A program made the translations under genes and the position numbers. Of a DNA stretch of 64,000 bases, positions 8,801 through 19,722 are shown one piece after another. Each line of letters begins with the position of its first letter. Positions within the stretch are counted from its first letter, which is position 1. The DNA is from Luteimonas sp. ANT-B3E (GTDB lineage Bacteria > Pseudomonadota > Gammaproteobacteria > Xanthomonadales > Xanthomonadaceae): contig LXQJ01000041.1 of the NCBI GenBank assembly GCA_001683895.1, positions 60,149-124,148 of the forward strand, read 5' to 3'. The notes beneath the pieces were generated by a model. It worked only from the letters and a program-made list of their open reading frames with translations. It searched no databases and was not told where the DNA came from.

Positions 8801-9873
8801 ATCCGCGGACTCAGCGCGCGCGGCTGCTCCCACGGCTGCGGCAGCGTCGGGATCCGCAGGTGCGACACGCTGAAGCCGCACAGCCCGGCCTTGGGTTTGC
8901 CGCCGCGGCCGGTGGCGCCCTCGTCGCGGATCTCGCCGCCGGCACCGGTCGCCGCTCCCGCGAACGGCGAGATCGCGGTGGGATGGTTGTGGGTCTCGAC
9001 CTTGATGCAGAACGCGCTGTCGAGCAGCGGCCCGCTGCGATAGACGGCGGTGCCGGGATCGGGCCGGAAGCGCCGCGCCGGCGTGCCCGCGACCACGGCG
9101 GCATTGTCGCTGTAGGCGGACAGCGTGTGCGCAGGAGTGGTGGCGTGGGTATGGCGGATCATGCCGAACAGCGACTGCGGGCGGCCGTCGGCCACCATCT
9201 CCTGGCCGTCGATGCGCCAGCCGGCGTTGAAGATCTTGTGTCGGCAGTGCTCGGAGTTGGCCTGCGCGAACATCATCAGCTCGACGTCGGACGGCGCGCG
9301 CCCCAGGGCGTCGAAGCGCTCGCGCAGGTAGGCGATCTCGTCGTCGGCCAGTGCCAGCCCGAGGCGCCGGTTGGCCTGCGCCAGGTCGGCGGTGTGGATG
9401 CGCTCCAGCGCGCCGCGGGCCGGCATCGCGAACAGCGCGCCGGCGGCGTGATGGTCGTCGAGCAGCGACTGGGTCATCGGGTCATGCAGCGCGTCGTCCA
9501 GCGCCACCGCGGCCGCGGCCTCGGCGGGCCAGCCGGCGACATCGATGCGCATGCCGCGCTCGACCCGCCGCACCGGCAGCCCGGCGCCGCGCAGCAGGCC
9601 GGTGGTCTTGCTGGCCCAAGGCGAGATGGTGCCCAACCGCGGTGCGACCAGCCGCGTGCGTGCACCGTCGCTGGGCGTCCGCATGGCCGAAGCCTCGAGG
9701 ATCGCGGGGAGCCGCGCCAGCGGGCCGTTTGCCGCGCTGTCGGCATCGGCATCCACCCAGTAGACGTGCCATGTCCCGGTGATGCGCACGGCGTCGTGGA
9801 GGCGGCGCAGCCGCTGCTGCAGGCGTTCGCGCCGGAACGGCGACAGGGCCGGGAGGGCCTCGAGGACGATCAT
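5845..9873 (-). CDS. purL: Phosphoribosylformylglycinamidine synthase (single-chain PurL)
   Basis: The protein converts FGAR and glutamine to FGAM with ATP, the fourth step of de novo purine synthesis. It is the large single-chain form (about 1342 residues) typical of gammaproteobacteria. The N-terminal domain contains SPWASKTT and [16 protein letters not shown]. Two AIRS-like synthetase halves follow ([12 protein letters not shown], then [15 protein letters not shown]). The C-terminal class I glutaminase has its nucleophile in GVCNGCQML (about residue 1185) and ends with [11 protein letters not shown] at 9873 ([18 protein letters not shown]) is preferred by family similarity over ATG at 9906. 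The gene lies between dsbC and gspE on the same strand; purine-dependent control is likely, but no operator was recognised. Confidence 0.97.
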   Translation of the reverse strand: MIVLEALPALSPFRRERLQQRLRRLHDAVRITGTWHVYWVDADADSAANGPLARLPAILEASAMRTPSDGARTRLVAPRLGTISPWASKTTGLLRGAGLPVRRVERGMRIDVAGWPAEAAAAVALDDALHDPMTQSLLDDHHAAGALFAMPARGALERIHTADLAQANRRLGLALADDEIAYLRERFDALGRAPSDVELMMFAQANSEHCRHKIFNAGWRIDGQEMVADGRPQSLFGMIRHTHATTPAHTLSAYSDNAAVVAGTPARRFRPDPGTAVYRSGPLLDSAFCIKVETHNHPTAISPFAGAATGAGGEIRDEGATGRGGKPKAGLCGFSVSHLRIPTLPQPWEQPRALSPRMAPALEIMLDGPLGAAAFNNEFGRPNLAGYFRSFELAEATGDGATLVRGFDKPIMLAGGLGAIDRAMVDKVRLAPGDLVVVLGGPAMLIGLGGGAASSVASGDSAQDLDFASVQRDNPEMERRCQEVVDRCVALGADNPIAWCHDVGAGGLSNAIPELLHDSGVGGVIDLDRVPSDDPSLSPMQLWCNEAQERYVLGVPAARIEALAALCRRERCPFAVVGHATAEQRLLVGHGVLAGGGLVDPRTAADGVDLLRAVDASSQAPAATAPIRTTGDGVAPEDADAPPIDLPMDLLFGRVPRMLRDVVRLLPARWPALNVAGIDLHQAGLRVLAHPTVAAKNFLVTIGDRSVGGLTARDQMVGPWQLPVADCAITLAGFDTDGGEAMAIGERAPLALIDAAASARMAVGEAITNLCAAPVDALEQVKLSANWMAAAGHPGEDARLFDAVRAVGMALCPALELSIPVGKDSLSMQTQWQVDGAAQATVSPVSLVVTAFAPVADVGAQLTPQLDCDGDSEIWLIGLGGGRQRLGGSILAQCHDGFGGACPDLDDPERLRGLFELVRDARQAGLLRAYHDRSDGGAFAALCEMAFCSHVGLDIDLAGWGEDRADDVFRTLFNEELGAVVQIACDDRVEFADLVARHGLIDCAQRIARPTTAAVIRVVDGATQLAEWRWQEAFDAWWSVTHAMQRLRDAPDCAAEEFAHARRFDAPGLQPKLTFDPANDVAAPYVARGARPRVAILREQGVNGQVEMAHAFDRAGFDAVDVHMSDLITGRTRLQDFSALAACGGFSYGDVLGAGRGWATSILERAALRAQFADFFARDTLALGVCNGCQMLSQLGDIIPGTRHWPRFARNRSEQFEARYGLLEVVDSPSLLLAGMAGSRIPVAIAHGEGRATFASPDDATAARVALRYVAGDGAPATTYPDNPNGSADAVAGLCSDDGRVTILMPHPERTQRRANLSWSPPDWPDDAPWLRMFRNARVALG

Positions 9874-9943
9874 GTCCGGGGGGTGACCGTGGAACGGGCC
9901 CGCCATTGTAGCGAAGCGGGCGCACGGCCGGCTTCGCGGTGGC

Positions 9944-10798
9944 TCAGCGCGCGACCGTGGTCGCGGCCGCCTGCACGGCTTCCGCCGCCAGCTTGTCCAG
10001 CGCCGCGCGCAGCGCCTCGGGCGGCATGTAACCGGGCATCTGCTGGCCTTCGGCGGTGACGATCATCGGCGTGCCGGTCAACCCCACGCGCTGGCCGATG
10101 TCGTATTGCATCGCCACCGGGCTGGTGCAGGCGCGCGACTTGACGGTCTTGCCCTGCTTGGCCTCGGTCAGCGCCCGGCGGCGGTCGGGGGCGCACCACA
10201 CCGCCTCCATCTTGGCAAAGTCCTCGCTTGCCGGGCCCATGCGCGGGAAGGCGAGGTATTCGATGGCGATGCCCTGCCGGTTGTACTCGGCGATGTCCTC
10301 GTGCAGCTTGCGGCAGTAGCCGCACTCGACGTCGGTGAACACGGTTACCGTGTAGCGAGGGTCCACCGGCGCGAAGATGATGCGGTCCTTCTCCGGCACC
10401 TTCGCCAGCAGGTCGCGGCGGACCTCGGCCAGGCCGGCCTGGCTCAGGTCGCGCTTGGCGGCGACGTCGAACAGCGCGCCCTGCAGCAGGTAGCGGCCGT
10501 CGTCGGACACGTAGATCACCTGCCCGCCGACCACGACCTCGCGGAAGCCCGGCAGCGGCGCAGCGGCGATACGGTCGACCTGGACCTCGGCGTTGAGCGA
10601 GCGGATCGCGGCCATCGCACGCTCGTCCGGCGTGCCCGCGGTTGCGGCGTCGGCGATGGTCGACGGCGTGTCGCCGCCAGGCGTCGCCGGCGCCGGCGCC
10701 ATGGTGGGCGTCGCCGGGACCGCCGCATCGGGTGACGGCGCCTGGGCACAGGCGGACACGCTGGCGACGCAGAGCAGCAGGAGCAGGCAGGACTTCAT
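9944..10798 (-). CDS. dsbC: DsbC-type protein disulfide isomerase, probable lipoprotein
   Basis: This is a periplasmic thiol:disulfide isomerase of the DsbC/DsbG family, 284 residues. The N-terminus [17 protein letters not shown] is a signal peptide ending in a lipobox-like VSAC, so the mature protein may be lipid-anchored. A linker rich in Ala, Pro and Thr follows, then the DsbC dimerisation region ([19 protein letters not shown]) and a thioredoxin fold with CGYC (about residue 158). A second cysteine pair (WCAPD, SRAC) and the cis-Pro loop TGTPMIV are present. It follows xerD on the same strand, as in the E. coli xerD-dsbC arrangement. It would serve the extracellular enzymes exported by the nearby type II system (inference). 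Confidence 0.93.
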   Translation of the reverse strand: MKSCLLLLLCVASVSACAQAPSPDAAVPATPTMAPAPATPGGDTPSTIADAATAGTPDERAMAAIRSLNAEVQVDRIAAAPLPGFREVVVGGQVIYVSDDGRYLLQGALFDVAAKRDLSQAGLAEVRRDLLAKVPEKDRIIFAPVDPRYTVTVFTDVECGYCRKLHEDIAEYNRQGIAIEYLAFPRMGPASEDFAKMEAVWCAPDRRRALTEAKQGKTVKSRACTSPVAMQYDIGQRVGLTGTPMIVTAEGQQMPGYMPPEALRAALDKLAAEAVQAAATTVAR

Positions 10799-10910
10799 GC
10801 GGGGTCTCTGGCAGGCGGGCCGGATGACGCACGGCCGCAGGGGATACGCCGGATTCTCGCACGACTCGCCGGCCACCCCACCCCGTCGCCGGCACGCGTG
10901 GCGACCCGGT

Positions 10911-11867
10911 TCAGCCGCGCGGATGGTGCGCTGCGTGCAGGCGCTTGAGCTGCTCACGCGCCACGAGGGTGTAGATCTGGGTGGTCGACAGCGAGCTGTG
11001 TCCCAGCAGCATCTGCAGCGCGCGCAGGTCGGCGCCGTGGTTGAGCAGGTGGGTCGCAAAGCTGTGGCGGAGACCGTGCGGGCTGATGCGCTGGGACGCG
11101 ATGCCCGCGGTGGCCCCGTGGCGCTTGACCAGCAACCAGAAAGCCTGCCGCGTCCACGCCTCGCCGCGGGCGCCGGGGAACAGCGCCGCGACGGGGTGCC
11201 GCCCGGCCAGCGCCGGGCGCGCCTCGTCGAGGAACCGCTGCAGCCAGTGCTGCGCCTCCTCGCCCAGCGGCACCAGCCTCTCGCGGCCACCCTTGCCGGT
11301 GACCCGCAGCGCGCCCTGGCGCAGGTTGACCGCGGTCGCGGGCAGGTCGACCAGCTCGCTGACGCGCAGCCCGCAGCCGTACATCAGCTCCAGCATCGCG
11401 CGGTCGCGCAGCCCGGCGGGCGTTGCCACGTCGGGGGCCGCAAGCAGCGCCTCGATCTCCGATTCCGCCAGCGCCCTGGGCAATGCCCGCGACAGCCGCG
11501 GCGGGTCGAGCAGCGCGGTCGGGTCATCGGCGCGCGCGCGCTGGCGCACCAGCCGTCCGTAGAACGCGCGCAGCGTCGAGAGCAGCCGCGCGTTGCTGCG
11601 CGCCGCGTAGCCCGACCGGGTGCGGAAGGCGAGGTAGTCGAACAGGCCCGCACGGTCGGCATCGGCAAGCGCGCCCGCACCAGACGCGCGGCGCCAGCGT
11701 GCCAGCCCCTGCAGATCGCGCCGGTAGCCGTCCAGCGTCTGCCGCGCGGCGCCTGTCTCGGCCCACAGCGCATCGAGGAAGTGGTCGATCGCTGCCTGGT
11801 CGTCGTCGCCAGCCGGCGGCAGCGCCATCGCCTGCTCTCGGCGCCGTGCGGGGGTGGTCGGAGGCAT
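10911..11867 (-). CDS. xerD: Site-specific tyrosine recombinase XerD
   Basis: XerD works with XerC at dif to resolve chromosome dimers at division. The 318-residue product has the N-terminal SAM-like core-binding domain (LDGYRRDLQGLARW) and a complete catalytic set. The catalytic residues are Arg in GCGLRVSEL, Lys in GKGGRERLVP, His/Arg in HGLRHSFATH, His in LLGHSSLSTTQ and the nucleophile Tyr in IYTLVAREQL (about residue 297). ATG at 11867 is used. ATG at 11828 (MALPPAG) is preceded by GAGAGCAGG and may be the true start. The start region is only about 45 bases from the divergent RDD gene. Confidence 0.93.
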   Translation of the reverse strand: MPPTTPARRREQAMALPPAGDDDQAAIDHFLDALWAETGAARQTLDGYRRDLQGLARWRRASGAGALADADRAGLFDYLAFRTRSGYAARSNARLLSTLRAFYGRLVRQRARADDPTALLDPPRLSRALPRALAESEIEALLAAPDVATPAGLRDRAMLELMYGCGLRVSELVDLPATAVNLRQGALRVTGKGGRERLVPLGEEAQHWLQRFLDEARPALAGRHPVAALFPGARGEAWTRQAFWLLVKRHGATAGIASQRISPHGLRHSFATHLLNHGADLRALQMLLGHSSLSTTQIYTLVAREQLKRLHAAHHPRG

Positions 11868-11912
11868 GCCCGGAGCTTAACGACGCGCGCCGGCGCTCGC
11901 TATGCTGCCGCG

Positions 11913-12425
11913 ATGCCCAATGCCATGCCGCCCGCCCCCGACGTCACCGCGCCCGCTGCGCCCGCTGCGCCGGCCGCGCTGGTCGGGCGCCGCCTGCTGG
12001 CGCTGTTCTACGACCTGTGGCCGGCGGCGGCGGTCTGGCTGCTGCTGGCGCTGCTGTTCACCGCGGGCTATACCCTTGCAGGGCATCCGCCGCGCGAGAA
12101 CATCGCCGCGCTCAGTCCGCTGCAGTGGCTGCTGTGGGGCCTGTGCTGGGTGGCCACGGGCTGGTACGCCACGCACAGCTGGGCGCGCGGCGGACAGACG
12201 CTCGGCATGCGGCCGTGGCGGCTGCGGGTACAGGGCGTTCAAGGACAGCCGCCACCCGACCGGCGACAGCTGTGGACCCGCTACGCGGTCGGCACGCTGT
12301 CGCTGCTCACCGGCGGGCTCGGCTTCTGGTGGGCGTGGATCGACCGCGAGCGCCTGGCATGGCACGACCGCGCCAGCGGTACCCGCCTGGTGCGGGTGCC
12401 CAAACCGACGTCGACACGCTCATGA
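11913..12425 (+). CDS. RDD family membrane protein
   Basis: This is a 170-residue inner-membrane protein of the RDD family. The N-terminus is Pro/Ala-rich (MPNAMPPAPDVTAP). The typical opening RRLLALFYDLWPAAAVWLLLALL, with the conserved Arg and Asp, begins the first helix. A second helix LQWLLWGLCWVATGWYATH and the family motif GQTLGMRPWRLRV follow, with a last hydrophobic stretch and RERLAWHDRASGTRLV at the end. The function is unknown; some family members are proposed Na+/H+ antiporters or accessory proteins. It is divergent from xerD and converges on lptG with a 13-base gap, a common neighbourhood in this bacterial group. Confidence 0.88.
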   Translation: MPNAMPPAPDVTAPAAPAAPAALVGRRLLALFYDLWPAAAVWLLLALLFTAGYTLAGHPPRENIAALSPLQWLLWGLCWVATGWYATHSWARGGQTLGMRPWRLRVQGVQGQPPPDRRQLWTRYAVGTLSLLTGGLGFWWAWIDRERLAWHDRASGTRLVRVPKPTSTRS

Positions 12426-12438
12426 GCAGCGGCGCGCG

Positions 12439-13548
12439 TCAGCCGCTGCGCCGCCGGAACAGCAGCCACGACACCACCAGCATCACTGCCGGCGGAACCG
12501 CGTAGGCCAGCCGGTAGTCGAAGCCGTAGACCGCAGCCAGCTTGACGGCCTGGTTCTGCAGCAGCCAGAACCCGAGCGCGAACACGATGCCGATGAACAG
12601 CCGCCTGCCCAGACCGCCGCTGCGCAGCGAGCCGAAGGCGAACGGAATCGCGGCCAGGCACAGCGCCAGCACGTTGAGCGGGTAGAACCAGCGTCCCCAG
12701 TAGTACTCCTCGAACTCGCTGGCATCGAGGGCGTTGCGGCGCCGGTATTCGATGCCTTCTGCAAGCTGTGCACCCGACATGTAGCGCGGGCGCCAGAGGT
12801 TGCCGGCGTTGGCGGCCAGCGCCGCGGCGTCCAGCTGCGACTCCCAGCGCTCCTCCAGCACCTCGGCCTGGCTCACCGCGCGTTCCTCGAACCATGTCCG
12901 TCGCACGTTGCGAAGCAGCCAGCCGCTGGCGCGGTGCTCGGCGGTCGCGGCGTGCGCAATCGACTCCAGCCGCCCGTCGTCGGCGAACTCGAACAGGCGG
13001 ACGTCGCCGAGCTCCAGCCACGCGTCGTCGCCTTCGCTGCGCTCCTGGCCGGTCTGCGCGTTGAGGAAGATGTCGCCCTCGCGCGCCCAGAGGCCCGAGT
13101 ACTGCGCCACGATCATGTCGTCGGAGCGCGCCGATGACTTCATCGTATCGGCGGCGCGCTGCGCCACCGGCGCGACCGATTCGCCGACCACCATCATCAG
13201 GCCGGTGACCAGCAGCAGCGGCAACGCGACCGACAGGCTCAGGCGCCTGCGCGACACGCCCAGCGCACGCAGCGCGATCAGCTCCGAGGTCGCTGCCAGT
13301 TGCCCGAGGCCCATCAGCGCGCCGATCACCGCCGCGGTCGGGAACATGGTGTAGGCGCGCCGCGGCAGGGTGTAGCCGATGTAGGCGATGGCACTGCCGA
13401 CGCCATAGTTGCCGTCGCCGATGTCATCGATCTCGTTGACGCCGGCGAGCACCGCGTCCAGCCCGACCAACACCAGCCACACCATCGCCACGGTGATGCA
13501 GACCACGCGCGCGGCGTACAGGTCATGGATTCTGGGCAATCGCTTCAT
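12439..13548 (-). CDS. lptG: LPS export ABC transporter permease LptG
   Basis: LptG is one of the two permeases of the LptB2FG complex that extracts LPS from the inner membrane and passes it to LptC-LptA. The 369-residue product has N-terminal helices (VVCITVAMVWLVLVGLDAVL; FPTAAVIGALMGLGQLAATSELIALRALGVSRRRL), a periplasmic beta-jellyroll of about 160 residues, and C-terminal helices (FYPLNVLALCLAAIPFAF; AVPPAVMLVVSWLLF). Its ATG overlaps the lptF stop (ATGA, 13545-13548), so lptF-lptG is translationally coupled. The start MKRLPRIHDLYAARVV matches the family. Confidence 0.94.
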   Translation of the reverse strand: MKRLPRIHDLYAARVVCITVAMVWLVLVGLDAVLAGVNEIDDIGDGNYGVGSAIAYIGYTLPRRAYTMFPTAAVIGALMGLGQLAATSELIALRALGVSRRRLSLSVALPLLLVTGLMMVVGESVAPVAQRAADTMKSSARSDDMIVAQYSGLWAREGDIFLNAQTGQERSEGDDAWLELGDVRLFEFADDGRLESIAHAATAEHRASGWLLRNVRRTWFEERAVSQAEVLEERWESQLDAAALAANAGNLWRPRYMSGAQLAEGIEYRRRNALDASEFEEYYWGRWFYPLNVLALCLAAIPFAFGSLRSGGLGRRLFIGIVFALGFWLLQNQAVKLAAVYGFDYRLAYAVPPAVMLVVSWLLFRRRSG

Positions 13549-14636
13549 CGCGGCAGGGCCCGCCGCAGGCGCGGCGCGGCGACCTGGCCGTCGCGGAAGT
13601 ACATCCATGCCGACATCGCCAGCATCGGCAGCAGCAGCCACCAAAGGCCAAGGGCCGCCGGTAGCTTGCCGTCGGCAATCCACCTGCTGCCCATCAGCAT
13701 CAGGTTGATGCCCACGACATAGGCAAGGAAGCCCATCAGCATGCGGCCGTAGCGCGCCTGCCGTGGCGGGCTGCGCGCCAGTGGCACCGCCATCAGCGCG
13801 AACGCCAGCGCCAGCAGCGGCGGCGCGATGCGCGCGTGCAGCTGGGCCCGCGCCTCCGGCCGTCCGTCGCCCAGCAGCGCCCGCGTCGTTGCCAGTTCGG
13901 GGTCGTCATCCGCCACGCTGGTGTCGCCGTCCGGCAGCTGCAGCTCGTTGCTCTCGTAGCGCATCAGCCGGAAATCACGCCCGGCACCCATCGGCCCCTC
14001 GACCCGGAAACCGTCGTCCAGGGTCAGGAACCGCGCATCCCCGTCCACGCTCAGCGAGCCGCCCAGCGCGGTGGTCACGTCGAGGCGGTCGTCGGACTGC
14101 TGGTAGACAAACACACGTCCCAGGCGGGTGCCGTCGTTCGACATCGACCCCACGTAGACCACGCCGCCGCCGCCCGGCAGCTCGACGAAGCGCCCGGCTT
14201 CCAGCCCGGCGACCAGCAGGCTGCGATTGCCCTCGGCGATCATGCGCTGCGAGTACGCGTTCGCCCAGGGACCCAGCCACAGCGAGCACAGCGCGATCAG
14301 CGCCAGCACCGGCACCACCACCAGCATCACCGGGCGCAGCAGCCGCACCGGGCCGACACCGGTTGCCGTCAGCACCGGCATCTCGGAGTCGCGGTACAGG
14401 CGTCCCACGCCCAGCAGCAGCCCAAGCATCAGGCCGAGCGGCAGGATCAGCGGCAGGTAGTTCAGCACCTGCAGGCCGAGCTGGGACAGCATCATCCCCG
14501 CGGGAACGCGGCCGCGCGCGATGTCGCTGAGGACGTCGGCGAATACCCCGCCGAGGCTCACGATCATCAGCACCACCAGCGCCGCGAACGTCGCCTGGGC
14601 GAATTCGCGGGACAGGTAGGAGTCGAGCTTCGGCAT
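13545..14636 (-). CDS. lptF: LPS export ABC transporter permease LptF
   Basis: LptF is the partner permease of LptG in LPS extraction. It is 363 residues with the standard opening MPKLDSYLSREFAQATFAAL. Helices (YLPLILPLGLMLGLLLGVGRLYRDSEMPVLTATGVG) are followed by a periplasmic domain (RVFVYQQSDDRLDVTTALGGSL) and C-terminal helices (PLLALAFALMAVPLA; GLWWLLLPMLAMSAWMYF). It heads the minus-strand lptF-lptG unit and is divergent from pepA across 148 bases, the same layout as in E. coli. Together with the wzm/wzt locus it completes the LPS export theme of the window. Confidence 0.94.
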   Translation of the reverse strand: MPKLDSYLSREFAQATFAALVVLMIVSLGGVFADVLSDIARGRVPAGMMLSQLGLQVLNYLPLILPLGLMLGLLLGVGRLYRDSEMPVLTATGVGPVRLLRPVMLVVVPVLALIALCSLWLGPWANAYSQRMIAEGNRSLLVAGLEAGRFVELPGGGGVVYVGSMSNDGTRLGRVFVYQQSDDRLDVTTALGGSLSVDGDARFLTLDDGFRVEGPMGAGRDFRLMRYESNELQLPDGDTSVADDDPELATTRALLGDGRPEARAQLHARIAPPLLALAFALMAVPLARSPPRQARYGRMLMGFLAYVVGINLMLMGSRWIADGKLPAALGLWWLLLPMLAMSAWMYFRDGQVAAPRLRRALPR

Positions 14637-14784
14637 CCAGCGCCCTTGCTTTAGGATGGGAGGTCGTCCATGCCGCGCTGGCGCGGATGTCCGCGAGGCG
14701 GAAGTTGCCCGCCAACGGCGCCCTGCCGCCCAACCGGGCCGCGTGATTGTAAGCACCTGACCACGGAGCACACCAAGAAACGCC

Positions 14785-16269
14785 ATGACCCTCGAATTCA
14801 CACTGAACCAGCATGCCCCCGTTTCCGCCGACGTCGACTGCCTCGTGGTAGGCGTGTTCGCGAACCAGACCCTCACCGACGCTGCGCAGGCGGTGGACGG
14901 CGCCAGTGACGGCCGCCTCGGGGCGCTGGTCGAGCGCGGCGACGTGTCCTCCAAGACCGGGCGCACGACCCTGCTGCACGACGTCACCGGCGTGACCGCG
15001 CCACGGGTGCTGGTGGTCGGGCTGGGCGAGCAGGCCAAGTTCGGAGTGCCGCAGTACCTCAAGGCGGTGGGCGACGCCGCGCGCGCGCTGCGTACCGGTC
15101 CCTGCCGCTCGGCGCTGCTGACGCTGCCGCAGGTCGAGGTGACCGGCCGCGACGCCGCCTGGCGCATCCGCGAGGCGGTCGTCGCCACCAGCCACGCCTG
15201 CTATCGCTACCTCGCCACCCTGGGCGAGAAGAACAAGAAGCGGGAGGAGACCGGCCTCACCACGCTGGCGATCGCCGGCGCCGACGAAGCCGCGCTGGCG
15301 CAGGGCAGGGCGATCGCGGCGGGCGTGGCGTTCGCGCGCGAGCTCGGCCACCTGCCGCCCAATATCTGCAACCCGGCATACCTTGCGTCGCAGGCGCAGG
15401 ACTTCGCCGCGAAGTTCGACCGCGCCAGCTGCGAAGTGCTGGAGCGTGCCGACATGGAGGCGCTGGGCATGGGCTCGCTGCTGGCGGTCGCCCGCGCATC
15501 GGCCAACCCGCCCAAGCTCATAGTGCTGCAGTGGCGCAACGGCGGCGACGCCAGGCCCTACGTGCTGGTTGGCAAGGGCATTACCTTCGACACCGGGGGC
15601 ATCAACCTCAAGACGCAGGGCGGCGTCGAGGAGATGAAGTACGACATGTGCGGCGCCGCGGGCGTCATGGGCACCTTCGTGTCCGCGGTCGGGCTGCAGC
15701 TGCCGGTCAACCTGGTGGTGGTGGTGCCGGCGGTCGAGAACGCCATCGACGGCGACGCCTACCGCCCGTCCGACGTCCTCACCTCGATGTCGGGCACGAC
15801 CATCGAGGTCGGCAACACCGACGCCGAAGGCCGCCTGATCCTGTGCGATGCGCTGACCTACGCCCAGCGCTTCGAGCCGCAGGCGCTGGTCGACGTCGCC
15901 ACCCTCACCGGTGCGTGCATGGTCGCGCTGGGCCGCTACGCCAGCGGGCTGATGACCAAGCACGACGATCTCGGCGCCGAGCTGCTGGCTGCCGGCGAGC
16001 AGACCTTCGACCGCGCGTGGCGGCTGCCGCTGTGGGACGAGTACCAGGGAATGATCGATTCGACCTTCGCCGACGTCTACAACATCGGCGGGCGCTGGGC
16101 CGGCGCGATCACCGCGGGCTGCTTCCTGTCGCGGTTCACCGAGGGCCAGCGCTGGGCGCACATCGACATCGCCGGCTCCGCCAGCGGCGACGGCAAAAAC
16201 GGGCTGGCCACCGGCCGCCCGGTCGGGCTGCTGTCGCAGTGGCTGATGGACCGCGCCGCGGAGGCGTGA
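14785..16269 (+). CDS. pepA: Leucyl aminopeptidase PepA (M17 family)
   Basis: PepA is a cytosolic dizinc or manganese aminopeptidase, 494 residues, that removes N-terminal residues from peptides. In Escherichia coli it also serves as a DNA-binding accessory factor for Xer recombination. The C-terminal catalytic domain shows the metal and catalytic motifs [28 protein letters not shown] and the signature [14 protein letters not shown] (about residues 343-356). The N-terminal domain is the normal macro-like one. It starts the pepA-holC-valS group. A GTGA at its stop (16266-16269) could be an alternative start for holC. Co-occurrence with xerD nearby is noted but may be coincidental. Confidence 0.96.
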   Translation: MTLEFTLNQHAPVSADVDCLVVGVFANQTLTDAAQAVDGASDGRLGALVERGDVSSKTGRTTLLHDVTGVTAPRVLVVGLGEQAKFGVPQYLKAVGDAARALRTGPCRSALLTLPQVEVTGRDAAWRIREAVVATSHACYRYLATLGEKNKKREETGLTTLAIAGADEAALAQGRAIAAGVAFARELGHLPPNICNPAYLASQAQDFAAKFDRASCEVLERADMEALGMGSLLAVARASANPPKLIVLQWRNGGDARPYVLVGKGITFDTGGINLKTQGGVEEMKYDMCGAAGVMGTFVSAVGLQLPVNLVVVVPAVENAIDGDAYRPSDVLTSMSGTTIEVGNTDAEGRLILCDALTYAQRFEPQALVDVATLTGACMVALGRYASGLMTKHDDLGAELLAAGEQTFDRAWRLPLWDEYQGMIDSTFADVYNIGGRWAGAITAGCFLSRFTEGQRWAHIDIAGSASGDGKNGLATGRPVGLLSQWLMDRAAEA

Positions 16270-16292
16270 CCACAGCGACCGGCCAGACCGCG

Positions 16293-16715
16293 ATGCCGCG
16301 CGCCGATTTCTACCTGATCGCCAAGGAGCGGTTCCGCGAGGAGCCGCTGCGGCTGGTGTGCGAGCTCGTCCGCAAGGCCTTCGAGGCCGACCTGTGGACG
16401 CTGGTGCTGGCGCGCGACGAGGAGCAGGCCGAGGCGATCGACGGCCTGCTGTGGGACATGGGCGACGACGCCTACATCCCGCACCAGATGGCCGGCGACG
16501 AGGAGGACGACCTGTCGCCGGTGCTGATCGCCACGCCGGACATGGACGTGCCGCTGCGCGCGGTGGTGGTCAACCTGCGCGACGCGGTGGTGCCCGCGGG
16601 CTTCGACCGCGTGCTTGAGGTGGTGCCCGACGACGAGGCGGCGCGCGGTCCGCTGCGCGAGCGCTGGAAGCAGTACAAGGCGCGCGGGCTCGACGTTGCC
16701 AAGCACGACATGTAG
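16293..16715 (+). CDS. holC: DNA polymerase III chi subunit HolC
   Basis: The chi subunit links the clamp loader, through psi, to single-stranded DNA binding protein. The 140-residue product starts [31 protein letters not shown], the usual chi opening. The middle has [22 protein letters not shown], and [22 protein letters not shown] and the basic C-terminus follow ([17 protein letters not shown]). ATG at 16293 is chosen by similarity. GTG at 16266 is in frame and overlaps the pepA stop as GTGA, a coupling used repeatedly in this window, so a nine-residue longer form is possible. A candidate psi partner lies at 20223-20489. Confidence 0.93.
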   Translation: MPRADFYLIAKERFREEPLRLVCELVRKAFEADLWTLVLARDEEQAEAIDGLLWDMGDDAYIPHQMAGDEEDDLSPVLIATPDMDVPLRAVVVNLRDAVVPAGFDRVLEVVPDDEAARGPLRERWKQYKARGLDVAKHDM

Positions 16716-16767
16716 CCGTCGCGGCGGCACCGCCGCCGCGGCCACCCGACACCTGCAGGCACCCACC

Positions 16768-19704
16768 ATGACCACCACCCTGTCCCCCGGCTACGACCCC
16801 ACCCAGTTCGAGGCGAGGCTGTACGCGCAGTGGGAGTCGAGCGGCGCGTTCGCGGCCACCGGCGACGGCCCCGCGTACAGCATCCTGCTGCCGCCGCCCA
16901 ACGTCACCGGCACCCTGCACATGGGGCACGCGTTCCAGCACACGCTGCAGGACGCGCTGGTGCGCTACCACCGCATGCGCGGCTTCCGCACGCTGTGGCA
17001 GATGGGCACCGACCACGCCGGCATCGCCACCGAGATGGTCGTGGCACGCAACCTCGCGCTCGAGGGCCAGGGCGAGACCCGCGACTCGCTGGGCCGCGAC
17101 GGCTTCATCGACCGCGTCTGGCGCTGGAAGGGCCACTCCGGCGACACCATCGAGCGCCAGATGCGCCGGCTGGGCACGTCCGGCGACTGGTCGCGCGCGA
17201 TGTTCACCATGGACCCGCTGGCGTCCGACGCGGTGGTCGAGGCCTTCGTGCGCCTGTACGAGCAGGGCCTGGTGTATCGCGGCAAGCGGCTGGTCAACTG
17301 GGACCCGGTGCTGGGCACCGCGATCTCCGACCTCGAGGTTGTCAACGCCGAGGAGGACGGGTCCCTATGGTCGATCGCCTATCCGCTCGCCGACGGCGCC
17401 GACTACGAGCACGTGGTGCACGACGCCGACGGCCGCGAGGTCTCGCGCGAGCGCCGCGACTACCTGGTGGTGGCGACCACGCGTCCGGAGACAATGCTCG
17501 GAGACACCGCAGTGATGGTGCATCCCGACGATGCGCGCTACGCGCACCTCGTCGGCCGCAGCGTGACCCTGCCGCTTACCGGCCGCACCATTCCGATCAT
17601 TGCGGATGCCTATGTCGATCGCGCGTTCGGCACCGGCGTGGTCAAGGTGACGCCGGCCCACGACTTCAACGATTACGCGGTCGGGCAGCGGCACGGGCTG
17701 CCGGTGATCAACATCCTGACGCCGGCCGCGAAAATTATTGATTCGAGCAGCTACAGGGTGCGTCGCGAGGGCGAGAACCCGCGCGACCCCATCCTCAGCC
17801 TCGAACGCGATGCACTGCCGTTCGACATCGGCATCCCGGAGAAGTACTGCGGCCTGGACCGCTACGACGCCCGTGCCGCGATCGTCGCCGACCTCGACGC
17901 GCTCGGCCTGCTGGTCGAGACCGCGCCGCACAAGCTGCAGGTACCGCGCGGGGACCGCACCGGACAGGCCATCGAGCCCTTCCTGACCGACCAGTGGTTC
18001 GTGAAGATGGACGCGCTGGCCGAGCGCGGCCTCGCGCGCTTCGAGGGCCGCGACGACGCGGCCGCGGACATCCGCTTCGTGCCGCCCAACTGGATCAACA
18101 CCTACCGCCACTGGATGCACAACATCCAGGACTGGTGCATCAGCCGCCAGCTCTGGTGGGGGCACCGCATCCCGGCGTGGTACGACGCGCAGGGCAACGC
18201 CCACGTCGGCCGCGACGAGGCCGATGCGCGCGCGCGCGCCGGCCTGTCCGACGACGTCGCGCTGACCCGGGACGCCGACGTGCTGGAGACCTGGTTCTCG
18301 TCGGGTATCTGGCCGATCAGCACGATGGGCTGGCCCGGCGCCGACGCCATGCGCGAGCGCGGCTTCGCGGACTTCGTGCCATCCAGCGTGTTGGTTACCG
18401 GCTTCGACATCATCTTCTTCTGGGTCGCGCGCATGGTCATGCTGACCGACGCGCTGACCGGGCAGGTGCCGTTCCGCGATGTCTACATCACCGGCCTGGT
18501 GCGCGACAAGGAAGGCCAAAAGATGTCGAAGTCGAAGGGCAACATCCTCGACCCGCTGGACATCATTGACGGCATCGACCTCGAGGCGCTGGTCTCCAAG
18601 CGCACCGCCGGGCTGATGAACCCGAAGGACGCGCACAAGATCGAACGCGCGACGCGCAAGGACTTCCCCGACGGCATCCCGGCGTTCGGCGCCGACGCGC
18701 TGCGCTTCACCATGGTCGCGCTCGCCGGTCCGGGCCGCGACATCAAGTTCGACCTCGGCCGCGCCGACGGCTACCGGAACTTCTGCAACAAGCTGTGGAA
18801 CGCCACCCGCTTCGTGCTGATGCACACCGAATCGCTACCCGTGCGCACGGAGGACGCGGCGATGCCCGCCACCGACGCCGAGCAGTGGATCCTGGCGCGG
18901 CTGGCGCGGGTGGAGGCGCAAGCGGCCGCGCACTTCGCCGGCTACCGCTTCGACCTGCTGGCGCAGGCGCTGTACGAGTTCGCGTGGAACGACTTCTGCG
19001 ACTGGTTCGTCGAGCTCGCCAAGCCGGCGCTGTCGGGCGACGACGCCACGGCCGCCGACAGCACGCGGCGCACGCTGCTGCGCGTCCTGGAGGCGCTGCT
19101 GCGTCTGCTGCACCCGTTGGTGCCGTTCGTCACCGAGGAGCTGTGGCAGCAAGTCGCGCCGCGGCTGGGCATCGCCGGCGACAGCATCAGCCTGCAGCCC
19201 TACCCGGCCGGGGACGGCGACGCCGCGGCGTACGCACGCGCCGAGGGCGGCGTCGAATGGCTGCGGCAGATGGTGTCCGCGCTGCGCCGCATCCGCAGCG
19301 AGCTCGGCGTGTCGCCGGCGCGGCCCGTCACGCTGCTGCTGCAGGGCGGCAGCGCGGACGACCACGCGCGCGCCGCGCGCTACGCGACGCAGCTGCGCTT
19401 CCTCAACCGGATCGAGCGCATCGACACGCTGGTCGGGGAGCCGCCGCCTGCCGCCGCCGCGCTGGTCGGCGACCTGCGGCTGTACGTGCCGCTCGAGGGC
19501 CTCGTCGACCTCGATGCCGAGCGCACGCGGCTGGACAAGGAGCTCAAGCGGGTCTCGGGCGAGCTGGCAAAGTCGCAGGGCAAGCTGGCCAGCGATACAT
19601 TCGTCAGTAACGCCCCGGAAGCGGTGGTGGTGCAGGAGCGCCAGCGCCTGGCCGACTGGACCGCGCAGCGCGACGCGCTGGCGGCGCAGCGGGCGCGGCT
19701 GTAA
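16768..19704 (+). CDS. valS: Valyl-tRNA synthetase
   Basis: ValS charges tRNA-Val with valine in the cytoplasm; the protein has 978 residues. The class I signatures are present: [15 protein letters not shown], with HMGH near residue 51-54, and KMSKS in [14 protein letters not shown] near residue 585. The CP1 editing domain occupies about residues 190-420 ([19 protein letters not shown]). The anticodon-binding domain and a C-terminal coiled coil ([27 protein letters not shown]) complete a normal ValRS. The start [19 protein letters not shown] follows holC by about 50 bases. The neighbouring order pepA-holC-valS matches other gammaproteobacteria. The gene converges on rimI. Confidence 0.97.
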   Translation: MTTTLSPGYDPTQFEARLYAQWESSGAFAATGDGPAYSILLPPPNVTGTLHMGHAFQHTLQDALVRYHRMRGFRTLWQMGTDHAGIATEMVVARNLALEGQGETRDSLGRDGFIDRVWRWKGHSGDTIERQMRRLGTSGDWSRAMFTMDPLASDAVVEAFVRLYEQGLVYRGKRLVNWDPVLGTAISDLEVVNAEEDGSLWSIAYPLADGADYEHVVHDADGREVSRERRDYLVVATTRPETMLGDTAVMVHPDDARYAHLVGRSVTLPLTGRTIPIIADAYVDRAFGTGVVKVTPAHDFNDYAVGQRHGLPVINILTPAAKIIDSSSYRVRREGENPRDPILSLERDALPFDIGIPEKYCGLDRYDARAAIVADLDALGLLVETAPHKLQVPRGDRTGQAIEPFLTDQWFVKMDALAERGLARFEGRDDAAADIRFVPPNWINTYRHWMHNIQDWCISRQLWWGHRIPAWYDAQGNAHVGRDEADARARAGLSDDVALTRDADVLETWFSSGIWPISTMGWPGADAMRERGFADFVPSSVLVTGFDIIFFWVARMVMLTDALTGQVPFRDVYITGLVRDKEGQKMSKSKGNILDPLDIIDGIDLEALVSKRTAGLMNPKDAHKIERATRKDFPDGIPAFGADALRFTMVALAGPGRDIKFDLGRADGYRNFCNKLWNATRFVLMHTESLPVRTEDAAMPATDAEQWILARLARVEAQAAAHFAGYRFDLLAQALYEFAWNDFCDWFVELAKPALSGDDATAADSTRRTLLRVLEALLRLLHPLVPFVTEELWQQVAPRLGIAGDSISLQPYPAGDGDAAAYARAEGGVEWLRQMVSALRRIRSELGVSPARPVTLLLQGGSADDHARAARYATQLRFLNRIERIDTLVGEPPPAAAALVGDLRLYVPLEGLVDLDAERTRLDKELKRVSGELAKSQGKLASDTFVSNAPEAVVVQERQRLADWTAQRDALAAQRARL

Positions 19705-19722
19705 CGAGGCACCGCACAGGGC

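Noticed and set aside
16615-16767. Longer ValS start inside holC
   Set aside because: The valS frame is open upstream, but the residues are not family-like. ATG at 16768 gives the standard [19 protein letters not shown] opening.
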